This document shows, one piece after another, positions 43,928 through 55,350 of a DNA stretch of 64,000 nucleotides. How positions within the stretch are numbered: the stretch's first letter is position 1; each line of letters starts with the position of its first letter. The stretch spans positions 23,064,001 to 23,128,000 of the forward strand of contig CM060733.1 in the NCBI GenBank assembly GCA_030704615.1, in the 5' to 3' direction. A program made the position numbers and the translations under genes. This DNA comes from Takakia lepidozioides. Lineage: Eukaryota; Streptophyta; Takakiopsida; Takakiales; Takakiaceae. The notes below the pieces were generated by a model. That model saw only the letters and a program-made list of their open reading frames with translations. It searched no databases and was not told where the DNA came from.

Positions 43928-46900
43928 CTAGCCCCATTGTGCCTCCAATCCACGTTTTCCAGATACATAAAAAAAGAGGATGACCTTCAGAGGAAAATTT
44001 GTCAAACCAGCATAAGAATTCCAGCTGCTGAACTCAACAACGCATGAGAGGGATGAGGAGGTACTCGGCGTAGAAAAGCTGCGCAAAACAAACGGGTTTT
44101 GACAAAGATTAGGCAAACTTGCAATCGAGAAAGCAAATCTGTGCTCCTTGAGAAGCCAGTATTTAACATGGTGCGACAAAAAAGGTCTGCAATCAACCTT
44201 GCCAGAAGAAAACAAGGAGGGGTGGAGCAGGATTGAATGAGCAGTACTGACCTTCCAAATGAACAAGTACCATGCAGCAATGGCACCTCTACTCCTCAAA
44301 TCCACATTTTGAGACCGGACCCACAGTGTGCTTGCTAGCGCAATATGGCCAATACCCTGCAAATAGAGCCACAAGCCAGAACTATTAAGAAGAGTCCACC
44401 ATGCACATTTTGACGCTGTCAGACATGAAGACATTTAGTCAGCATTTTGGACAGAAAGGAGATACATTCCCACCTGTGTTTCCAATCGTAGCTTTTTATG
44501 TCAAGCATGCATTGATCATTTAATCTCTCGACAAGCTAAGCCCCTTAGAATAGTAATAGAAGCATAGAGATAAGTGTTGACCATTGCAATTTTACTCCAC
44601 AATACTGGAGATGTCATCCCCACAACAAAAGCCGCTGCATATGCTGCCAGCAGCAACCAAACACACATCCAGAAAACCTGCTCCATTCCCCATGTCCAAG
44701 AAACCCTGCATCTTAGCAAAAATAACAGAGTCCTGTGGACATTAGAGCTCCTTTCTTTTCTTCCTCCCTGCGGATGTAAAATAATTCTTCATTTCAGTAC
44801 ATAGAGCACCACAATTTCTTTTCTTTTCTTGCCAACTTAAGGATCCGAGGGGTCGGTATTAGGGTGGTTTGCAATAGTTCAAACAGCCTAGAGCCTCATT
44901 TGCCATCAGTTCATCAAGCAGTAACTCGATACATTTGAACCCCCTACCCCCCGGCCAACAAACAGGGTGCAGAATATGGACTTCCTGATGCTACAATTCT
45001 GCATGACAAAATACTGATTCACTGCATGTTTTTCAAATAAAACAGCAATTTAACATTATACTCGAGAAGCGGAACACACTGATGAGATGAAATGACTCCT
45101 TGAACGGCTCCTCCAGCAAGTATAAGCTTTTAGTAATGTCTCTTTAGAGATTCCCAATCTTTAGCAGAGGCCTTTACACTTCAAAGATCTGAAGTGCATC
45201 GCAGCCTTCCGGAAACATCTGTAGTTCTTGGTTTGTTCTATCCTGTCGCATGGGCCCGTGTGTGATTTTGTGGGCATCATAACGTTTCTTTCTTTATTAC
45301 TTTAATTACGAAACGATGAGATTTAAGGTGACACTGAAAGCTGTAACAGATGCCACGCCTTCTATAATGGTGAAGTCATGACGAGCATGGCATGAAGGCC
45401 ATCTTAACACTTAAACTGACTGAGTTCTGTTGCAAACAGTTCTATGGCAGTATCAGCTTCCCACTTACCCGGGTTTGTCCAATTCGAACACTAAAAGATT
45501 GAATTCCAAAGACCTTGTCTCCTTCCACATCTGGAATATCCTGAATCACATTGCCACTTTATTGTGATTAACTTGCAGACCTCTAGCATTGGCTGCATAT
45601 TGGAACAGTTGCTATAACATCCTTAGAAATCAACGCACAACTTGCAACCAGGTCTTCAGGGGCCACTCACTCCTGGATTCTCAGCATTGTTGACCAATAT
45701 CACAGTAAGCTCGTTCAGATGGAAATACCTTTGCAAGAGCTATGACAATAGAGAAGAAGCACATGAAGCCTGTCGCAAACCACAGTGGTCTGGTCAACAC
45801 TGCAGCTCTCCCAAATACAGAGGCCTGGAGCGGCCCACATGGAATTACCAGTATTAAAAGCTACAACATGCAGACAATGAGGCCTGCACTAGCCATACTG
45901 AATTCAAACATGCATTGAAAGGAAATATTCTTGTGAGAAGAAACCCTAGATACTTTGCCACAACACATCATAATCACAACTACAGAGAGTTTAATAATTT
46001 GTGTAGATCATCCTGACACCATTGGGGAGTCCCTGTCTGGACAGACTCAAGTAACATGACATTGTTGTTGGACTACATACACAAATAAACATGCAACGTT
46101 CATATACAGATTGGCAAGACAACATCTCAGGTGCCAGGTGCCCTGGGTTATGTTACCTCCGTTAAGGTGACCCGTACCTGCATATGTAGGTAGAAACCAA
46201 GCTGCACTATTACAGCTCTCACGGCCAAAATGCAGCTCGCAGCTGCGACCGCTGATCTCTTCCATCTCAGGAACGGAAGCTGTAGAAGAGGGAGAAGAAA
46301 AATTTAGTGAGAGAACGAAAGAAATAGACCACGTCACATGCAACTACTGCCTCCCCTTTCTAGACTAAAACTTGTTTCAGAAGAGCTTAGTGATACATTG
46401 AACTTCAAGAGAAGGAAAATTGCACTTCATGCGGATCTAGAAACTAAGAAAACAGTGTCAGCGTGGATTGATTGGTTCTTTGCAGACTGCATCATAAATT
46501 GAGCTAAATTCAATTTTAGCAAATAAGAAGCTCTTGACATACATCAACTGGGTATGCAGTCCCCAACACCAGGCTGACAGTAAGAGCCCAAAGCAACGGC
46601 CTTGAGCCCACGTAGACCCCTATCGCGGTTCTTTGCAGAGTGCATCATAAATTGAGCTAAATTCAATTTTAGCAAATAAGGAGCTCTTGACATACATCAA
46701 CTGAGTATGCAGTCCCCAACACCAGGCTGACAGTAAGAGCCCAAAGCAACGGCCTTGAGCCCACGTAGACTCCTATCGCCAAACTCTGCGGCCAGCACTC
46801 ACATGTCTCATATCAGACTTTCTGTATACAACAAAACTGGGCTTCCACAAATAAACAATACCATTCCATATGCTACAGTCAGATCCAAAAAGTGATACAT

Positions 46901-48621
46901 TTCCAAACTTCCAAGTGTATGCTGTAAAATGTTCCTGGGAGTTTTCTGGCATAGTCAACACTGATACAAATATACAAATATCCCCTACACAACTTCATAT
47001 ATGTTCAGTATACCTACACCAAATTCACTAAGGCCTGGACTTGAATTCTAGTTTCTATTTAAGAAATCTGCTCTAGTATAATGCGGGGGCTTCATAAATG
47101 GTTGAAAGGCATACCACAGCAGCAAAGAAGGTGACCAATGCTATGCCAGTGGCCAAAGAATATTCACCCGAAGCAAGTGGAAGATATGGCTTGTTCACCT
47201 GCACATTTAAGTTCATGATTATGTGACAACTGGGACTACCATGCCATTCAAGCTAAATCTACTGCCACTGCTGCTGCCTGCTGACGAAACTCCAAACTGC
47301 CTTGCCCCTGAAAGTCATGCTGCCCTTTCCAAGATGCAAGAGCATTCCATATGTATGGAGTCGGAGAGCAGAAAGCACAAATGAAAGAAGGCAATTGGAG
47401 AATTGACAGGAAAAGAGCACATTGTCAGAAAGGAGGACATGAAGACACTGGAGATTAGATCTCAAGCTCCTCCAAACAGCCAAGGCCAAAATAGCCCCTC
47501 CATGCTTAAAGCAGGGCGACCCACTTGTGCCAGACAGCAGTGTAAAAGGCACCCATATACAACCAATGCCACATTACTGCCTTGAATTTCAAGCAATCAC
47601 CTTATCAATATCAATGTCATAGATTTGATTCAATCCAACAATGTACACATTCATACAAAGAGCCGGGATCACAGCCTGCACAGCATGACAAAAAGGACCA
47701 CAATTAATGGCACTCATCCACATTTGTTTTGGAGATCAACAGGGCCCAACCTCTAAAGCCATGACTGGATAGGAAAGCACACAGAGAATCCTGTCCAATA
47801 TTCGTTCATCTGAATAGCAACTATTTGTAATACATTGACAACGCAGGGATTTCTCTCTGTAGAATCTATCACTGAAAAGGATACTACTTGCCTGGAGTAG
47901 TCCAACCAGAAATGTTGATGAAAAATCAGCTGGACTTTGGATTGCCAGCATTGACACTGAAATTACACCCACAGCCTAGAGACCAAATATAATGTTAGAA
48001 CGTACAGAGACTCCACAAGCAGATTTTTGGTTGGTAATACCTTTCTCTTCTGTTTCCAGCAAACACAACAGCTGGGTAACACAGTCACTCTAGTCTGAGG
48101 AGCTTTTAACAAGCTCACTCACATGATTCCTCAGATGGGAAGTGTTGTCACAGCAGTCATCAGTGACAACGAAATCATGAGAGAGTGCCTACTTAAAATA
48201 CCTCAAGTGATTCATGCCTGTATCCCAGTCACGGTGGGAATGATCTCCCCATGTCATGTTTCATGAACTACGAAGAATGTTGTGTCATGCAGTCATCCGA
48301 AAATAGCTCATATTTAGTCGTGTCTAAAGAAAAGTTGTAAGAAGGCGTAAGAGGCGCACAGTTAGCGGACCAGATTAGCAGTATGGCTCACAAAGTATTG
48401 CAACTCACAGAGCCTAGGATTGTGTGAGGCCGGGAGAATCGATAGAAGGCATCGAACCAGCCTACGCTAGCGTCCACTAGACTCTTGGCATCTCCTGGCA
48501 CAGAAGAGCCATCGTCCACATCCAGAGGCCTTGCAGTGGCCGAAATGACATACTTCCTTCCCGTTTGGATTCCTGCTTTTGCAGCATGATTGTTGCCGGA
48601 TGGTAAGTGCATTCCCCGCAT
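43928..48621 (-). CDS. VTE2: Homogentisate phytyltransferase (tocopherol biosynthesis)
   Basis: It joins homogentisate to phytyl diphosphate, the committed step of vitamin E synthesis, at the plastid envelope. Eleven exons fit (minus): 48621-48409, 47975-47892, 47675-47601, 47198-47115, 46785-46696, 46279-46178, 45824-45729, 45540-45469, 44677-44582, 44356-44252 and 44032-43928, all in phase 0. They give about 380 residues against about 390 in the family. Landmarks: [14 protein letters not shown], the UbiA motif [10 protein letters not shown] (prenyl-diphosphate/Mg site), [40 protein letters not shown], the second Asp motif DIPDVEGDK, and the last exon-10 block YLFIWK. The first exon supplies a transit-peptide-like N terminus; more exon may lie upstream. 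The intron after 47892 uses a GC donor. The last exon is diverged and its acceptor is uncertain. Confidence 0.93.
46474..46779 (-). repeat. 153-base tandem duplication covering a VTE2 exon
   Basis: Unit 1 is 46474-46626 and unit 2 is 46627-46779, with only a few differences. Each unit contains most of the exon ending LGTAYSVD and its donor GTATGT. Unit 2 continues upstream into an intact acceptor (GCCGCAG at 46786-46792) and is the used exon 46696-46785. Unit 1 lacks this acceptor and its copy reads TAYPVD. It is probably a silent duplicate; alternative use would need splice data. Confidence 0.9.
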
Positions 48622-50727
48622 ATCACCATGACAGCTGCCAACCGGCCTTCCCCAAAGGCCGACCAGATTCCACTGTGTCCGTGACCTGCAGCTGGCACAA
48701 TGATCCCTCCCTGTATATAGGCACAGATATCAGAGCAATTCAGCTGGAAAAAATCATTGGGTCTCAATGCACCAAAGGTACCAAATCATATACGAAAATG
48801 CTCTACAATTAGACAGCACTGGAGATTCCAGACAATTCTTCCCCTGAATCAAAACCCGTGTCAAATACTCCCATAGAACTAGATCCTGATAGAAGAAAGG
48901 AAAGAAGGCATTAATTTAAATCAATCAATACCATGCAGTTCCGCGACAGCTTACATTGTGACACGATCTGATCAGTAAACTGATATCGACCGCTGAATGC
49001 CAGTTGAGAATGGGACCGGGCCAAAGAAAACCTTGTTCCCTGAAAAACCTGCCATTGAATTGGCCCAGTGGACATTTTAACAGTCTCGGAATTTTCGCCC
49101 AAAAACTCTCAAGTGTCCAACAAACAGGCTCAGCAGCTCCACCAGCAGCCGAGTCTGGGACTGCGAGTATCCTGCATGTCAGCAATCACCAATCCCCTCC
49201 GAGCATTGACACCCTGGTAAATGTCCCTCTCCCAGACAGCTCCGACACAGAAGACCTTCCCTACCTTCTACACTTCCAAGCATCCCCGAGCTCCACAGGC
49301 GAGAGCGCAAGTAGGGCACGAAGTGCGGAGTCTTGAGGATGGGGAAATTGTTCCTTTTTCATAACTTCACTGCCGCGTGGAGAATCCGTGAAGAATTGAA
49401 GGCTACGACTTCGTGGTCCTTGCAAGAGGCGACAGGTGCAAAATCTTCAAAGTGGGCCCGGGTACAATACGGGACAGGCAATGAAGGCAGCGGCCTGCCC
49501 ACCTAATGCCAAGATCCATGTGTTAATTCGACCTCTCCCTCTCTCTCTGTAGGCATCTGTCTACATGCATTTAGCATCCATCCTGGGACCAGCCCACTTA
49601 TTACCCAGCCTACACTAAGTTATACGCCTTTCCTTGATCATTCGATTCGGGAAGAAAGGGAGATGCATCTTCCACTGTCAGGTCATTGCACCAAAGAATG
49701 ATTGATTCACACTCCGATACATGATGTGCAGGCATCCTCATAAATGTGGAGTGTGACATCGTCAATGTCAATGCTTCCAAGCTACTTATGCCTTAACACT
49801 GCCTTGCACAATCGGCTGCAGGAGTGACATGGCAAGGCAAGGTCTGGCAGCACCCGAGGCCCCCAATGAAGGCCCACTGTACACAGTACTTGGTGCTCCT
49901 GTGGGGCCACGCCCATAAGTGGGCTACACAACACCAACACAAACAACAAAAAACCCAAACAAGGCAAGGCCTCTCACCCCGAAGTATATTCTTAAAATAT
50001 TATGTATCCTTGGATGAAGATTCTGTTGTGGTTGAGGAATATTTATAGGAATCCATTATTGGCTGGAAAGATTCCTCACTAACCTTGCTCCTAAGAGCCC
50101 TTCCATGTGGCCGGACCGAACCTAATATCAAAACAACATAATGGGGATAAATTGCGGGTGTCTAGTGTCAACACCAGCAGTCTTAGCCCTCCCTCCCGCT
50201 TTGGACATCATTGCGGTGGACGAAGAAACGGTGTTTCCATGTGTATGTTGTTGCTCGGGGTCCATGCCCGGGTCGAGCACATTGAAGGCCCAAAAAACAC
50301 GGACTTTTCATCTCCACCGGTTGGCTAGTGGTTGGTGCCATTGATAAAAGGGTAGGTGACCTCGAATAGCAAGTCTTTTTTCCGATGTTCTACACCATGA
50401 AGTTGATCATGCACCCAAGGACGACGAAGTCAAACCAAGCGGGCTTATGTCGTCGATAGGGAGATGGGCCTAATAAGGACTAGGTTTCATGGGCACTCCC
50501 AATCAGCCCCCTAATGGAACCACCCCAAGATGGAAAAGCCCCTCCACTCTTACATCAAGGGATGTGGTTCCACGTGGATCCTTGTAATCGCCCCTCCTTA
50601 ACTTGAACAAGCAGCTCCGCCACAAGAGGCTCTGTCCTTGCTCTTTCCTTCGGTGATTTTGGGGTTGTTGTTTCATACTTTTCCACGGCTTCATGAATCA
50701 TGCCCATCAACCCTCCATAGACTAGGC
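48622..50727. other. Upstream region of VTE2, no supported gene
   Basis: This probably holds the VTE2 leader and promoter. The minus frame 48925-49185 has no transit-peptide or domain signature that I can defend. 49340-50727 shows only short ORFs. Confidence 0.4.
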
Positions 50728-50730
50728 TTA

Positions 50731-51362
50731 GGGCTGGTTTACACGCGAGCCCGGCCAAGACCAAGAGAATGACATGGCTACCTACATGACATGATTTATG
50801 GCGCCAAATTCTTGGGCCCAGCCCAAAGGAAGGCTCTTGGGATAGAGACCCAACTCTTCCCCTTGGCCCCAAGAAACCTAACATTATTATTATTATTTTT
50901 AAAGCCTATCACAGCCGTATGATTGAGACATAGATGGGTTGTACGCAGGTACTCTCGACACCCACCTCGCGGCAACACGACGTAGCTTTTGCCACTGTAG
51001 AATCGGCGTAGAATCATCAGCTTACCAGCTGGTTTGTTGCATCTTGAGTACAGAAATGGAAGGTGAAGATTTGGCTGAGGGCTATTGTGCTATATTATGC
51101 TTTCTTGCTGCTTCCATGGTTTAGGGATTCAACATTTGTTGAAGACAAAGTGAAGCAAAGAAAAGAGAGAGTAGAAGCGGGGGAAGAGCAACATTATTGG
51201 TGTCCGTTGGGCCTTAGGCTTGGGCCCAATAGGTTTACACATAGAGGGCCCAACTTCTTAAATATCATATTTTAATCAGTTCATTCAGCCCAATTGTGGG
51301 CCCAAAAGCTCTAGTCTTGGGCCCATGATTTCTTGGGCCCGGGCCCTTGTGTAAACCGGCCC
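50731..51362. mobile_element. Tourist-like (PIF/Harbinger) MITE, TSD TTA
   Basis: The terminal inverted repeats GGGCTGGTTTACAC and GTGTAAACCGGCCC are flanked on both sides by TTA (50728-50730, 51363-51365). This is the target-site preference of PIF/Harbinger elements. It is 632 bases with no transposase. Both subterminal regions are rich in GGGCCC and TTGGGCCC. Confidence 0.85.
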
Positions 51363-51967
51363 TTAGAGCGTCCTTCCATGTGGGAGGAGCCTGGCCCGCA
51401 GCAAGAGGAGTTTACAGACCGCTGGGAGAAAATAGCCGGGCTCTTGAGTGCATTTCCACCAATATGTAGAGCAAGGCGAGGGGGTGCTCTTTTTGGACTT
51501 TAGCATGAGGTGGTAGAGGACACTGCAAGTAAGTGGGACTTTAATGTGACATGGCAGGCAAGTACATGCTGCAATCAATTCGCGGTACTGGGCGGACAAG
51601 CTCAACTTTCAAGCTCTCTTCCCATTTTATTGGGCTACTCTACCCACACAAGAACTCGTCCACCGCCCCGCCGCCCCATGCATGGAAGTGAGAAGTATAC
51701 CGTGGCCATTTTTGCCCCTTTCCTCCCTTAAACGGTGGGCCGGGTACATGGAAGGCTGCTCTTAATGGATAAGCCTAGTTCTCCATCTAGGCAAGATGTT
51801 TCCACAATGCCTCTATCCCTTGTGAGAGAGAGCCAATAAAAGGACTTCAATGAGGTTGCAGGCCTCGCAAGAGAAAAAAATAAAAGTAATTGACATGGGT
51901 CGCAAAACTTGATCGCCCCTTTGTGAAGTGGTGATTTGCAAGCGGTGCCCTGGTTGCAAGTTACAAC

Positions 51968-52309
51968 CAGTGTTGGGAGGTTCTTTGATTCAGCTACAAA
52001 CCCCCGGAGGTTATCAAGAAGGTTATATGGATATATAACCCTGGTTCTCAAAAAAACAAATAACCGGCAAAGGCTCATAACCGCCGGTTACGTAGTTTTA
52101 AGATAACCAGCCTGAAAACCGTCAAAGATCCGCCAAAGACCCGCTGGTTATTTGATGAAAACCGCCGGTTCTTTGAGGTTCTTACAATTAACTGGAACCG
52201 GTGGTTCTTTCCATAAAAAAATCTGAAAAAACCAGAACCGGGGGTTCTTTGATCCTAAGATTTGTGAGGAACCGGAGGTTGAAAGAAATCAAATAACCGC
52301 CCAACACTG
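51968..52309. mobile_element. hAT-type MITE with perfect 8-bp TSD GTTACAAC
   Basis: The ends CAGTGTTGGG and CCCAACACTG are flanked by GTTACAAC at 51960-51967 and 52310-52317. It is 342 bases without coding capacity. An 8-base duplication and CAGTG-type ends identify the hAT superfamily. The interior is packed with AACCGCCGGTT-like motifs in both orientations (about fifteen copies of GGTT or AACC in this context). Confidence 0.92.
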
Positions 52310-52319
52310 GTTACAACCT

Positions 52320-54280
52320 TGGAGGCAATTCACTTTGGGGCGACTAGGGGTGCCCCAGGAACTTGGCCCTAAGACACCTCCATCCTAGCCACAGAATAGC
52401 CATACTAGGCTATAGAATATTTCTAAAAATTACCCCGGGCTATGGGAATCTTTTCCGGGCTGGGATCATGTGACAAGACTGAGGTTTTTTGGATTCTCTG
52501 GTGGTCACCTTGCCCCGCCCCATTGGATTCACATCCACCCATACTCTTTATTTTCCTGGCAAAAAATCGCCATATTTTGACTTGAAAATGGGTCAGCTAC
52601 TTGTACAAAAGAATTACATGAATAAAATCTGAAAAACAAATCACCAAAAAGCGCCCATAGTTGAATTTTGATTTTGCCAATGTGGACCCGTTAAAACGTG
52701 CCACCTCGTATATAGCCCACTTTTCTAATGTTGCCCCCGTGGTTTCTCGCCACATGGACGCTGGGCAGAGTTCATATGGAGTGGCCCCTATGGTCATCAT
52801 AGAACAATGAAAAAATAAAAATAAATAAAACACTGCTCAAATCCAAGGGATCGCCTTTCTTTCTGATGCGGATTGTCCATTTAATGGTCTTTGGGTTGTT
52901 TTGTATGGGAGGAGGCATTTGGGTAGTTCACTGATTTTCTGATGCAACTGTCTACAATGGTCCTTGGGTTGTTTTATATAGGGGGAGGCATTTTCCTGAG
53001 CGGGTTACGCTGTGTGAGGTGAGGAACTTGCAAGATTAGTGTTGTATAAATATTTTATATAATTATATATTATATATACATACATTGGATTTTACAAAAA
53101 CAAAATTCGTGTTTGTAAACAACATGATATTTGATAAATTCTTAATTAAAAAAAACACTTGAATGATACCAATATTGATACTTGAAACCCAGTTGGTATT
53201 GTGATCATGATATTCAATACTCATATTATTTATCTTCTGTCATTACATATATCACACTACCATAGAGGTAGAGGCCGCTCTATTTCAACGGACCCCTGCC
53301 GAAATCATTAAATACATGCATGTCGCCAGGTCGGCAGGCTTAATGACAATATTAATTATTTCGTTCAGGCTTCATCCAATTTTTCAAGAATTGGACACCC
53401 GTGGGTACTTTTTTTCATTAAATTAGGTGGGCCATGTCAAGATTCACTTATAGTTGACATTCTCTCTTGGAAGTCATAATTATGGTTAGCCATAACTCTC
53501 TGTCAAGCCATAGTCATGGCTAATGGTAAATATTTTTAATAAGTCTCAAACTTTGTTTTTATTATTATTTTATTTTCCAAACTTGACGTTTAGGAGTTAC
53601 CATATTGCTACCTTTTGTTTTCAAAGTTCATCTTTTGAAGTGCAGATTATTCCCATATTTCGTCTACTCCCATGGCAGAATTTTAAAAATTTCATTCTCT
53701 CTTAAAGTGATTTAATTAAAGACGAAATAGAGCGACCTCTATGGTCATATGAAAGTTTTGCAAGACCTTTGGTACTATACCAGTTTGGCATGTCCTAAAC
53801 TTGATACTACAGCAACACAGAACCACACATTCTAGCCGTGTTCTATAATGATCTCAGCCATACATCACCTGCCAATTTCAAAATACTCATACCAGAACAA
53901 ATGAGCAAGACATTATGGGAGTACTAATATGGCGGTTGTGTATAAAAATCTTTACCAGTCTGGTTTGGTATCTCACTGAGTCCAACATGTCTCTATGGCA
54001 CCTCTATGGAGGTTATTTTTTCCTCCTTGTTCTCCTTTTGCCACTTAATAAAATCCCCAAGGCCTCTGTTCCCTGTTATCAAAAAAAAAAAAAACATGTT
54101 TACATACTAGGCTAGTTTATCAGTCCATATACCAATATTTATACCAATCTTTGTCAATATAACAGACCAATAGTGGTGCGGTTGCAATGTCCTTGTTGAT
54201 ATTCGAATTCAATTTGAGCTCATGGCGCAACTTTTTGGATTGGGATGGATGGGATCTAGCTATTCTGTGAAAAAATTGAT
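52320..54280. other. AT-rich intergenic stretch, no supported gene
   Basis: Short ORFs only. A/T runs at 54081-54094 and elsewhere. Around 53755-54190 words such as CTATACCAG and ATACCAATA recall the ATACC-type repeats at 25.5-26.2 kb. Confidence 0.5.
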
Positions 54281-54286
54281 GAGATT

Positions 54287-54799
54287 TTGAAGTTACCTGC
54301 TTTTACTAAATTTTCAGGGATCGAACTTGAGCTTATCCTGTGTTGCTTCGACGTTATCAAGACTCACCAAGACGAGTCAACACTTTTACCAATAAGAGGG
54401 AATGTTGATGAAGCCATATTGAAATTTCAACGGTATTACATAAATTATGGAATTATTTTCAAACCCTACAACAGATGGTTGGGCTTTTCCAACATCAATA
54501 TTACCAATTTTCTGGTGAGTTCATGCATTTCTCTGTCATGATATTATATTTTGTATGCTTGCTTTGGACTTAGAAATTAAAAAATTAAATTATCGAATTT
54601 TGGTTTTTTTTTTAAGGTGACCCAGACGAAGGAGCTTCAAGCTTTCAACCCTCAATGGAATGTTATCAACATCAAACAACCAAATGTTAAATGTTCTTAC
54701 TCCAACCACATCGTAAAAAATGGACTATCGATGAAGATGGTTTGCATGATGCATGACTCACAAATACTTGGAAACAATTCTGGTCCACTTCTTATGTAA
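54287..54799 (+). CDS. Two-exon ORF of unknown function, probably a gene fragment
   Basis: The exon-like frame to 54513 (ELELILCCFDVIKTHQDEST, ending NINITNFL) is followed by GTGAGT. A T-rich tract and AAG then precede the frame 54617-54799 (VTQTKELQAFNPQWNVINI, ending LGNNSGPLLM and a stop). The phase is preserved across the putative intron, which argues for a real or once-real gene. No family is recognised. No ATG-initiated upstream exon is evident. Confidence 0.35.
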
Positions 54800-55109
54800 G
54801 CACTACATATAAATTACTATCATGTCTTGAGATTATTCATAATCATTTGTTTATATTGTACAGTGTTCATAGTTGATTGAATTTTTGTTGTTGGACTCTA
54901 TGCACAAAGTTTTGAATGGTGGTAAAGACGAATGATTTTGTTCTTGGTTTACATAGCTACAATTCCATATTTGAATACTCTGACAATCTTCAAGGAAATT
55001 TATTGCATCCAAAATTGGATTTTGAGGTCATACGCACCGACATTCATTTGGATACGATACGATTTGGATTGCAAACTCATTTGTTTTATATTGGCATATA
55101 TAAATTGTT

Positions 55110-55350
55110 CTGAAGTCTCCCAAAACCTCGAGGCTGGCCCTGCTGGGGTCCAATTGCTGGGCAGCTCACGCAGAGCATTGTGTGAAGGGCTTTCTGGAGG
55201 AAATCTGGAAAGCCCAAATTAATGGTTTATATCAAGGTAAGTACTGGAGTGAGCCCCTCACAAAGGTCGTATCTGCTCCCTCTTGTTCCACCCAAACTGG
55301 GCACGGGGTCTATGGCCACAAGGCTACGGCAAATGTTGTCTTATGAGTAC
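55110..55350 (+). mobile_element. LINE 3'-end fragment, third copy
   Basis: It carries VKGFLEEIWKAQINGLYQGK, matching the tail of the LINE at 40463-40963. The terminal sequence CCCAAACTGGGCACGGGGTC and TCTTATGAGTACATTC follow. It is 5'-truncated. Confidence 0.8.
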
